Of a stretch of 64,000 nucleotides of DNA, positions 57,244 through 64,000 are shown in pieces. The position numbers were made by a program, and so were the translations under genes. The notes beneath the pieces were generated by a model. That model made no database searches and was not told the origin of the DNA. It saw only the letters and a program-made list of their open reading frames with translations. How positions within the stretch are numbered: the stretch's first letter is position 1; the number at the start of each line of letters is the position of its first letter. Source of the stretch: Clostridiales bacterium (GTDB taxonomy: Bacteria > Bacillota > Clostridia > Lachnospirales > Lachnospiraceae); NCBI GenBank assembly GCA_020860715.1, contig JAJBTU010000011.1, positions 1 to 64,000 of the forward strand, written 5' to 3'.

Positions 57244-58572
57244 TTATTCGCTTATTGAAGGTTCATTTACCGCGGGTTCATTTGCCGAATCCTCTGTCTC
57301 TGTCTGATAATCCGACAGCAGTCCCAGCGTCAGCTCGATCGTCTCCTCAACGTATTCTCCATTCGACTGGTAGCTCACTACAATCGAAACGGTCTCTCCT
57401 CCCGCATAATATGCAAGCAGTTTTTTCAGTTCAGTCATGGAGCTTACAGTCGTACTGTCAAACCTGGTAATGATATAACCTGTCTGCAGGCCTGCGGCCT
57501 CTGCCGGACTGTCCTCCGCCACCTCTGTGATATAAATGCCTTCCGGAATGCCGTACACGCTGGACATCTCAGAAGAAACCTCCTGTCCGGTGATGCCGAT
57601 ATACGCGCTCTCTTCCTCACTGACAGTCTCCGTTCTGGTCTGCTTATTCATCAGATCCTCGATGATGGAAACCACATCGGAGATCGGAATCGCGTAGCCC
57701 ATGCCCTCTACTGCGGTTGAAGAAGTCGAAGAAGACACCTTAGCGGTATTGATGCCAATCACACGGCCGTTCATGTCAAGCAGCGGGCCGCCGCTGTTGC
57801 CGCCATTGATCGCCGCATCCGTCTGAATCATTTCCGCGGTATACGTATCCAGTTCCACCGTACGGTTCAGGGCGCTGACAATACCGGTCGTCACGGACTG
57901 GCCATAGCCGAGTGCGTTTCCGATCGCCACGACCTGCTCGCCCAGCTGCAGATTATCAGAATTACCGATTTCCGCAATCGCGATCTCAGACATCGTCTCA
58001 TCCGAAATGTCATCCAGCTGCACCGCAACCACCGCGATATCAATGGATGCGTCCGTGCCCTTGATCACTGCCTCCGCCGCCTCCGCGTCATCCTCATCGT
58101 CGCTGATGAATCCTACGGAAAGCTCCGTCGCGTCCTCTACCACATGATAGTTGGTAAGGATCAGAAGTTCCGTATCATTTTCTCCGATGATGATACCGGA
58201 TCCGACACTCACGCTCTCATAAGTGGTCGTTCCTCCGTCACCACCGTTTCCGTATCCAAAATAGTATCCGTAATAACCGTACATGTTTTCCAGTTCCGTC
58301 ACGGATGTGTTTGTGATCGTCACTACAGACGGAAGCGCTTTTGCCGCTACCTCCGCGACAGTGAGTGTCGAAGAGGAACTGTCGTCTTTCGAACTCTCCT
58401 CCGTCACGCTGTCGTCCGATACTGTCGTCAGTGTAACCGTATCATCCTCAGATTCTGATGCAAATGTCGTTGCTACCTCCGTATCCTTCGAAGTAAAACC
58501 GGTCAGCCCGGCGATTGCTCCCACTGTCAATACTCCTGCTAAAACTGCTGAAATCACGTTTTTGTTCTTCAT
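57244..58572 (-). CDS. HtrA/DegP-like serine protease
   Basis: Membrane-anchored extracytoplasmic protease for misfolded exported proteins. A single N-terminal hydrophobic segment (residues 7-27) is followed by a very acidic, Ser/Thr-rich linker to about residue 70. The protease domain has His143 (TNYHVV), Asp178 (SIDIAVV) and Ser260 (GGNSGGPL). One PDZ domain (AYIGITGQEVSSEM...GLQTGYIITRFD) completes it. The Gly/Tyr patch YGYYGYYFGYGNGGDGG before the first strand is odd. 442 residues is normal for the single-PDZ type. Confidence 0.94.
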   Translation of the reverse strand: MKNKNVISAVLAGVLTVGAIAGLTGFTSKDTEVATTFASESEDDTVTLTTVSDDSVTEESSKDDSSSSTLTVAEVAAKALPSVVTITNTSVTELENMYGYYGYYFGYGNGGDGGTTTYESVSVGSGIIIGENDTELLILTNYHVVEDATELSVGFISDDEDDAEAAEAVIKGTDASIDIAVVAVQLDDISDETMSEIAIAEIGNSDNLQLGEQVVAIGNALGYGQSVTTGIVSALNRTVELDTYTAEMIQTDAAINGGNSGGPLLDMNGRVIGINTAKVSSSTSSTAVEGMGYAIPISDVVSIIEDLMNKQTRTETVSEEESAYIGITGQEVSSEMSSVYGIPEGIYITEVAEDSPAEAAGLQTGYIITRFDSTTVSSMTELKKLLAYYAGGETVSIVVSYQSNGEYVEETIELTLGLLSDYQTETEDSANEPAVNEPSISE

Positions 58573-58723
58573 AGCAATCCCTCTTTTCGTAATAATTTTT
58601 TATGATGAGTACGGCTGCCGCCGTTTTGTTTATCATGGCTGTAGTATAAAATCCCGGTTTGACCGATTTGTGTTGAATATGTGGTTCTTATATGACAAAA
58701 CTGTGTCTATTCTGTGAACGCGC

Positions 58724-58754
58724 AAAAAGCGTCCCGGCTTACCGGGACGCTTTT
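58724..58754 (-). terminator. terminator of the 58.8-62.7 kb operon
   Basis: AAAAGCGTCCCGG and CCGGGACGCTTTTT form a perfect hairpin with a short loop and U run on the minus strand. It lies just downstream of the amidohydrolase gene; it could also work for the opposite strand. Confidence 0.8.
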
Positions 58755-58805
58755 CATATGCCTGTCTTTCCTTTGGATTTTCAATCAGCATTTGCTGCCG
58801 ATTTT

Positions 58806-59840
58806 TTAAATTCTGTAGATTTTCTCCGCATTGCCATGCAGCATCATCTCTTTCTCTTCGTCCGTGACGTCCAGTGCGCGCACGAAAGCCGGTCCGTCCG
58901 TCAGCCACTCTTTGCGGACCGGATAAGATGTCCCCCAGATGATGTGGTCGGCACCAAGCACTTTCACCGCACACTCCAGCTGCGTCTTGCCCCAGGGCTG
59001 CGCGTGGGACATCTCAAAATAGATGTGCTCACGGAAGCGGGCCGCCGTCTCGCCTCCGTCGGATTTGAAGCGGCTGACATTCTCGGTCTGTTTCGCCTGC
59101 TGCGGAAACATCATATTCGAAACAGCAAAGAAGCCGCCTCCAAGCATGGAGTGCACCATCCTGATATTCGGGAACCGGATAAAGAAATCGCTGAACACTT
59201 CACGCCCCACCGCGAGCCCCTGGTCGACGCATCGGCCGTAGGAACGTCTTACATTATTGTATGCCAGGAAGGACTGCGGCTCTGCCGGGATCGGAGTGTG
59301 GTGAACGTATACGTTCATCTGCAGTTCATTGACCTTTGCAAAAAATGCGGAAAATCGCTCGTCGTCAAGATACGCCTCTCCATAATGTGCGCTGACCTGC
59401 ACTGCATTCATGCCCAATTCCTTTTTACAGCGTTCCAGCTCCGCAAGGCTCTCCGGTGTGCCGTAGGGTGGAATAACTGCAAGCGGAATCAGACGGCCGC
59501 CGCTTTTTTGTGCGCACTCAACCATCCCGTCGTTGAACTGCCGGCAAAAATCCAGATCCATCCATTCATGGCAGCCTGGTACTTTGAGCACCGCCTTGTC
59601 CACACCTGCCGCGTCCAGATCGGCCAGCATGCCTTCCAATCTATAGTCGCCCTGCACATAATTCAGATTCGGACTGCCTTCCGGCTTTTCCAGCACAATC
59701 TGCTTTTTCCCATTTGCGCCCGGAATCTCTTCACAGCGGCCGACCCAGTCAAATTTTGTTTCTCCCAAGAATCGCTCCATCAGAGCGTCGTCCGTAAAGA
59801 GCTGCTCCGGAACCCAGTATAAATTTGCGTCTATTACCAT
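58806..59840 (-). CDS. amidohydrolase-fold protein with altered metal site
   Basis: A 344-residue TIM-barrel protein of the amidohydrolase-2 family (relatives of ACMSD decarboxylase and oxalomesaconate hydratase). Family landmarks remain: YVHHTPIP, MVHSMLGGGFF, and KVLGADHIIWGTSYP near the end. The first-strand HxH ligand pair is replaced (IDANLYW instead of IDAHxH), and the Asp of the GSDYP-type motif is Ser. The metal centre is therefore expected to be lost or unusual. It is the last gene of a four-gene operon and is followed by a strong terminator. Function is unknown. Confidence 0.75.
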   Translation of the reverse strand: MVIDANLYWVPEQLFTDDALMERFLGETKFDWVGRCEEIPGANGKKQIVLEKPEGSPNLNYVQGDYRLEGMLADLDAAGVDKAVLKVPGCHEWMDLDFCRQFNDGMVECAQKSGGRLIPLAVIPPYGTPESLAELERCKKELGMNAVQVSAHYGEAYLDDERFSAFFAKVNELQMNVYVHHTPIPAEPQSFLAYNNVRRSYGRCVDQGLAVGREVFSDFFIRFPNIRMVHSMLGGGFFAVSNMMFPQQAKQTENVSRFKSDGGETAARFREHIYFEMSHAQPWGKTQLECAVKVLGADHIIWGTSYPVRKEWLTDGPAFVRALDVTDEEKEMMLHGNAEKIYRI

Positions 59841-59901
59841 CTTCTGATACCTTCCTTTCCTGCAAAGCTATATAATGTTGGATGTCTAAAGTCACCTGTC
59901 C

Positions 59902-61236
59902 TCACATTCGTGAATGCAGTTCACTCAGCATCTCCACTGCCCGCTCTGTAAGCATCTCTGCTGCGCCGCGCCCAAACGGAGAGTTCTGCGCCTCGTAGCA
60001 GCTGCGGTCATAAACTGCGGCATCCGCCATGTACTTGGATGCGCCGTTTACCAGCGTGCAGACAAGGGTTGTATGAAATACAGACCGCTCCATGATATTC
60101 TCCGCCGTGCGGCAGGTCAGTTCCGGTTTCACCCCAAGCAAGACCATGTCGCCGATACAGATTGCCTCAATCTCCGTCTCGCTTTCCCCGTCCGGCTCAT
60201 AAATGGCGTTTCTTGTCGGCCGCAGGCTGTGCAGGTCGCGGTTCATTTGCTTTGCGGGCACGGTCAGCGTTGCGGAAATCGTCCGGATAAATGCTGCATC
60301 CTGATCTGCACACTGGTCGCAGTCGATTGCCTGTGCGATCTCTATGATGCTGTCTTTCAGGGTATCGGAAAGACGATCACAGATGGCAAAACCAGCTTCG
60401 TGCAGATCTGTGCGAATTTTCTCGCCGTTTTCAAATGTCTCGTTTACTGTTTTTTCAACAGGCGCCTGGTCCGCCGCCGCGCCGATCAAGAACATCACGA
60501 CCGGGAAGTTTGCACCCGCCTTCCCGGTATTGCCGACTGTTTCTTCCGGATTATCACATTCGTGCTCCAGAGCTGTTTCCGCCTTCCGGCAGGCGTTCCC
60601 GGCGATGTCGGAAGTCACCGGCTTTTTGCCGTCCGTCAGTTCGGACTGATCCATCACAGAGGACTGAATAGCAAAATGGCTGATCAGGGCAATGGGGTTC
60701 CCATCGAGATCATCAAGACGCAGCACGGTCACGGTCCGGTTCGTCGGGCCGTCGCCGTTTGTGCCGATCCACCAGCCGTCAGAAAGTTCAATGTCGCGGT
60801 TCGCGACGATTCCGCATTCGCCGGTGCCGACGCCCAGACGGGCAGGCCGCAGCTGTTTCACGGCATCTGCCGCCGCGCCCACAGCCGCGTTCTGCAGAGC
60901 CTTGCGGTATTCTTTTTTCAGTGTGATCTCTTTTTCCGACTTCATCATATGGTCGGGCAAAAGATGCGGGGAAGAAAAGGAGTGCGTCACGCACACCCAG
61001 ATATTTGTCTCTTTTACGCCTGTTTTCTCCGCGATCAGAGTGCGGATCACCGCTGTCTCCTCGCCCGGCATGGAGGTGATCTCCAACGAGACAAGTATAA
61101 TTGTCTCTCCGCCGCGAATTGCCGCTGCCCTGGCGTGAATCGGATCATGGATCACTCCGAAATTCTCGACCGCCAGATATTCCCGCGGGATCTCAATCTC
61201 CCGCCTGCCTGCTCCAGCTTCTAATCCTGCTGCCAT
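59902..61236 (-). CDS. neutral-ceramidase-like protein, cytoplasmic
   Basis: A 444-residue protein resembling the N-terminal domain of neutral/alkaline ceramidases: GRREIEIP, IHDPIHARAAAIRGGETIILVSLEIT, VTHSFSSPHLLPDHMM, and MFLIGAAADQAPVEKT correspond to the usual DPLYARALVL, SHTHSGP and NGAAGDQNP blocks. It lacks a signal peptide and the C-terminal immunoglobulin-like domain, so a ceramide substrate is unlikely; many bacterial homologues are uncharacterised amidases. It lies between the small membrane protein and the amidohydrolase-like gene in one operon. AAAGGGG lies eight bases before the ATG. Confidence 0.7.
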   Translation of the reverse strand: MAAGLEAGAGRREIEIPREYLAVENFGVIHDPIHARAAAIRGGETIILVSLEITSMPGEETAVIRTLIAEKTGVKETNIWVCVTHSFSSPHLLPDHMMKSEKEITLKKEYRKALQNAAVGAAADAVKQLRPARLGVGTGECGIVANRDIELSDGWWIGTNGDGPTNRTVTVLRLDDLDGNPIALISHFAIQSSVMDQSELTDGKKPVTSDIAGNACRKAETALEHECDNPEETVGNTGKAGANFPVVMFLIGAAADQAPVEKTVNETFENGEKIRTDLHEAGFAICDRLSDTLKDSIIEIAQAIDCDQCADQDAAFIRTISATLTVPAKQMNRDLHSLRPTRNAIYEPDGESETEIEAICIGDMVLLGVKPELTCRTAENIMERSVFHTTLVCTLVNGASKYMADAAVYDRSCYEAQNSPFGRGAAEMLTERAVEMLSELHSRM

Positions 61237-61303
61237 ATTATGCGCCCCTTTCTATATCACGCCTTTTTGTTGCTTGAATCATGTCATAAAACCGCTGCCA
61301 GCA

Positions 61304-61735
61304 TCACCACGCCAGCAGCGCGCTGCACATCGCCTCGGTGGAATCCGCGCTCTCGTAGTTGAACACGCACACTGCGCCGTCTGTCGTAGTCAGAACGATA
61401 TAACTCTCCACAGACTGTCTGATACACAGCGTGTACTGTCCCCAGTCCTCATTTTCCCACGTACCAACGGTATATTTTTTCTCGGAAATGCTTTCTACGG
61501 CATCTCCCATCGTGAAGGTTGTCACAAGCTCGGCTGACTGGATTTCCTCCTTTGAAAACTGCACCACCGTCTCATCTTCATATGTGATGGTAAACACCTC
61601 GTCCTCAATCTTCACCGTCACAGCGGCAGATTTGAAAATGCCGAGTGCATTTACGATGATCACGATCACGATGACCCCGACCAGAATTTTCAGCATATTT
61701 ACCAGGCCCTGATGTTTTTCTGTAAAATCAGCCAT
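61304..61735 (-). CDS. small membrane-anchored protein of unknown function
   Basis: A 143-residue protein with one transmembrane helix (residues 15-34, MLKILVGVIVIVIIVNALGI) and an extracytoplasmic or cytoplasmic beta-rich domain (VTVKIEDEVFTITYEDETVVQFSKEEIQSAELV). The strand order with a final helix (SADSTEAMCSALLAW) recalls bacterial PH-like domains. I do not recognise a family. AGGAGG lies before the start. It is the second gene of the operon. Confidence 0.6.
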   Translation of the reverse strand: MADFTEKHQGLVNMLKILVGVIVIVIIVNALGIFKSAAVTVKIEDEVFTITYEDETVVQFSKEEIQSAELVTTFTMGDAVESISEKKYTVGTWENEDWGQYTLCIRQSVESYIVLTTTDGAVCVFNYESADSTEAMCSALLAW

Positions 61736-61836
61736 AAAACTCCTCCTGCAGGAAATTATCTGCGCCCTGTTCCTGTCATCCGCCCCGCAGCCGGTTCCTG
61801 CACGGTTCTCCGTAATCGCGGGTCAAATGCACTGTA

Positions 61837-62736
61837 CTACAGCATCGTTTTATCATAGGAAAACTGATAACCTCTGTACACGACGTCTGCCATATTTTGG
61901 TTCTCCTTGAAAAATCCATTCTTCGGAACATCCGCGCTGTGCGGGAACTGGCAGTCATAAATGATATGACCGCTGGCATCCCGCTCATCCGTCACCGGCG
62001 GGCGTTTCCCGCTTTGACGGGGTTTTACAAGTTCTTCCCCTTTCAGGATCCTGCAGGCAGCCTCATAAAAAATCTCCAGAGCATCATCGGCTACCTTCTG
62101 CGCGCCGCCGTAGACCGCGTCAAACTCCTCTTTATGCGCAAGCAGCTTTTCCAGATCATTCTTCCATTTGCTGACGGTGTTATTCAGTGTCTTGCCGCGT
62201 TCCATGATCTCATCTCCGGTAAAAAGGAGCCGGTGTGTCCTGTCAAGGATCGCGATTCCGTCCGCCGTATGATCGCCAATGCAGATGATTTCCAGTTCAC
62301 GGCCTTTCAAAGGAATGATGTCTCCGTCGCCGACCGCCGTCTTCGGATAATCGGGCGCCGGAAACCGGATCCCGTCAAAGCTGGGATAGGGAATGGATGC
62401 CAGTGGAAGCGCTTCTTTCCCCATATATGCCATATCGAAATAAAAATTATTCGCTGTATGGTCGAAATGGTGATGCGTGTTGATCACCCAGGGAACCGGC
62501 TTTCCGCAGAGTTTTTCAAGGTATTCCCTTAAGTTGCCTGCGCCGTATCCGGTATCGATCGCCACACCGGCTTCCTCTCCGACCAGCAGATAATGATAGT
62601 CGCCTGAGCTCATGATCTGCCAGGTGTTTTCGTCAATCTGCTTCTCCTCATAATAGGGAACATCCATCGGAGTCAGAATTCCATTCTTGTGCCGGATCAG
62701 AATGTCATGTTTTGGAGAAAAATCTATCGCGTTCAT
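61837..62736 (-). CDS. metallo-beta-lactamase-fold hydrolase
   Basis: A 299-residue hydrolase with the binuclear metal motif THHHFDH (His88, His90, Asp92, His93), IGDHTADG (third histidine) and LLFTGDEIM (bridging Asp). It lacks the extra domains of glyoxalase II or RNase Z. It is the first gene of the minus-strand operon and is divergent from a LysR gene that probably controls it. The start at 62736 follows GGGAGGG. The substrate is unknown. Confidence 0.88.
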   Translation of the reverse strand: MNAIDFSPKHDILIRHKNGILTPMDVPYYEEKQIDENTWQIMSSGDYHYLLVGEEAGVAIDTGYGAGNLREYLEKLCGKPVPWVINTHHHFDHTANNFYFDMAYMGKEALPLASIPYPSFDGIRFPAPDYPKTAVGDGDIIPLKGRELEIICIGDHTADGIAILDRTHRLLFTGDEIMERGKTLNNTVSKWKNDLEKLLAHKEEFDAVYGGAQKVADDALEIFYEAACRILKGEELVKPRQSGKRPPVTDERDASGHIIYDCQFPHSADVPKNGFFKENQNMADVVYRGYQFSYDKTML

Positions 62737-62748
62737 GTGTCCCTCCCG

Positions 62749-62777
62749 TTGCTTTTTTTGTTTATAAATGCTATAAT
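62749..62777 (+). promoter_or_regulatory. LysR promoter in the divergent region
   Basis: TTGCTT (62749-62754) and an extended TGCTATAAT (minus-10 62772-62777) with a 17-base spacer read toward the LysR gene at 62846. A matching promoter for the metallo-hydrolase was not clear. Confidence 0.6.
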
Positions 62778-62845
62778 ACATCAATTCTTAAAAATATTTT
62801 GTACAAACTGCTGTAACAGGCAATTTTTCAAAAGGATGAATCCAT

Positions 62846-63811
62846 ATGTTAGAAAGCAGCGCCATAAAATATCTGAATGATTTTATTGCACTCGCCCATA
62901 CCGGCAATTACACGAAAGCCTGCGACCAGCTCTACCTCTCGAAGACCACTCTGACCAAACACATCAAAGACCTGGAAGCAAGTCTGGAGCATAAGCTGTT
63001 TGCCCTGTCCGGCCACAATCTTGTGCTGACCGAGTTCGGCAATCTTTTTTTGGACTACGCCGAACGTTTTGCAGCGTTGGACGAAGAATATAAGCATGCG
63101 AGATCTTCTTTTGACGAAGACACTTCCTCCGAGGTGCGCGTCGCCGTCTCGCTCCATATGAACTGCGATCACATGATGAATATGCTCTGGGATCATTTTG
63201 TCCCGTCACATCCGCAGTATCATCTCTCCACGATTGAGTACCAGGCAGGTGCGCTTAGCCGGGAAGATCTATTTGCCATGGGCTATGAGCTGGTGTTCGG
63301 TCTTTCTGCAAAACCGGACGATTCCTCATATGGATGTTTTACCTGGGCGGAAAGCACGCTGGTCGCTCTTCTTCCGCTGTCGCATCCGCTTGCCGCAAAA
63401 AACAGCATTCATCTTTCTGAACTTGCAGCAGAGTCCTTTGTCCTGCCGCCCAGAGACACTTCTCTGTACCGGCTGATCGTGGGAGTCTGTCAGAGGGCAG
63501 GATTTGACCCGCATGTCAATTTCACGATTCAGGGAAGCGCGAATCTGACGGAACTTGTTTCCGGAAATGTTGGCATTTCCATTTCCACTGCCAACGATAT
63601 TCCCGAATGGGTTTACTCAGATACGATAGCGATCGTGCCGCTTGACCCGCCCGTTTCTGTTTACCTGAATCTGTACTATCGCAGCGACCGGGCGTTGTCT
63701 CGGCCCGCACGCAGCTTTTTTGATTACGCGAAACTCATTCACCGGGATCACACGATGGACATCCCTTATTACGGACCGGAGGCTGGAGTTGAAAACCCTT
63801 TTTTTAAATGA
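62846..63811 (+). CDS. LysR-family transcriptional regulator
   Basis: A 321-residue LysR regulator with the N-terminal winged helix (YLNDFIALAHTGNYTKACDQLYLSKTTLTKHIKDLEASLEHKLF) and the effector domain (VRVAVSLHMNCDHMMNMLW, LVALLPLSHPLAAKNSIHLSELAAESFVLPPR, ELVSGNVGISISTANDIP). It is divergent from the four-gene operon, the usual arrangement for a LysR activator and its target. Its 3' end overlaps the start of another LysR gene. Confidence 0.93.
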   Translation: MLESSAIKYLNDFIALAHTGNYTKACDQLYLSKTTLTKHIKDLEASLEHKLFALSGHNLVLTEFGNLFLDYAERFAALDEEYKHARSSFDEDTSSEVRVAVSLHMNCDHMMNMLWDHFVPSHPQYHLSTIEYQAGALSREDLFAMGYELVFGLSAKPDDSSYGCFTWAESTLVALLPLSHPLAAKNSIHLSELAAESFVLPPRDTSLYRLIVGVCQRAGFDPHVNFTIQGSANLTELVSGNVGISISTANDIPEWVYSDTIAIVPLDPPVSVYLNLYYRSDRALSRPARSFFDYAKLIHRDHTMDIPYYGPEAGVENPFFK

Positions 63812-64000
63812 ATTTCTCGTTCTTGCGGATCAGCTGAATTTTTCCAATGCCGCGAAAAAGCTCGGCATCAATCAGTCTGCACTCTCCAGGCACATCAAGC
63901 AGCTGGAAGAGGAACTTGGCGTGCAGCTTTTCTCGCGTACTACACAGAAGATCGAACTGACGCCTTACGGCGTCGCGTTTCTTCCGCATGCGGTCTCCAT
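63789..64000 (+). CDS. LysR-family regulator, N-terminal part (cut by window end)
   Basis: The first 70 codons of a second LysR regulator: LKTLFLNEFLVLADQLNFSN, AAKKLGINQSALSRHIKQLE, EELGVQLFSRTTQKIELTPYG. The start appears to be TTG at 63789, six bases after GGAGG (63778-63782), inside the end of the preceding LysR gene. No ATG fits the helix-turn-helix frame. The gene continues beyond the window. Confidence 0.85.
   Translation, partial: MKTLFLNEFLVLADQLNFSNAAKKLGINQSALSRHIKQLEEELGVQLFSRTTQKIELTPYGVAFLPHAVS

Noticed and set aside
59914-61224. 436-residue plus-strand frame opposite the ceramidase-like gene
   Set aside because: Cys/Arg-rich antisense translation without any start signal; the minus strand has a coherent family match and ribosome site.

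Overview
The window looks like a chromosome segment of a Lachnospiraceae-type gut Firmicute (Clostridia). This is inferred from strong AGGAGG-type ribosome binding sites, sigma-A promoters, a fused accDA carboxyltransferase gene, the rpmE-yqhQ-prmC-prfA block, DUF6171/DUF4250/DUF6056/DUF3798-type proteins, many sugar ABC importers under LacI control, and no tRNA, rRNA or CRISPR array that I could find.

Left edge (1-1100): the remains of an island at the 3' end of guaA, with a 5'-truncated BsuBI/PstI-type restriction endonuclease and an integrase-like scrap. Housekeeping genes follow (guaA, trxA, a BaiA/FabG-like dehydrogenase, larC, a family-6 DNA glycosylase, a PfkB kinase and a polytopic membrane protein). 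At 9.4-17.0 kb a six-gene minus-strand operon encodes an Opp/Dpp/Nik-type ABC importer plus a DUF3798 protein. It is preceded by a clear cobalamin riboswitch and two terminator-like hairpins, so it is a candidate corrinoid- or cobalt-linked uptake system. A heavy-metal P1B ATPase, an aspartoacylase-like protein and a LysR regulator follow.

22.4-49 kb is a carbohydrate region: a LacI regulator, an intracellular GH53 galactanase with TraX, a MalEFG-type importer with an unrecognised 652-residue protein, a second LacI gene, a YicI-like GH31 alpha-xylosidase, a second CUT1 importer, a heterodimeric ABC exporter pair with a structured leader, and a GH51 arabinofuranosidase. LacI-type operators sit at both importer promoters. 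This stretch also holds gene wreckage: an internally deleted ArsR-type regulator, a permease fragment joined to an inverted membrane-protein fragment, and the first codons of a GH27 alpha-galactosidase.

46.4-57 kb returns to core functions: accDA, prfA, prmC, yqhQ, rpmE, clpB (frameshifted in a G8 run) and gdhA. After an HtrA protease comes a four-gene operon (metallo-beta-lactamase fold, small membrane protein, ceramidase-like protein, degenerate amidohydrolase) divergent from two tandem LysR genes, the second cut by the window end.

Two short dispersed repeat families run through the intergenic regions: a 27-nt palindrome (four copies, all between or ahead of minus-strand genes) and a longer inverted repeat (two copies, both just ahead of exporter genes).
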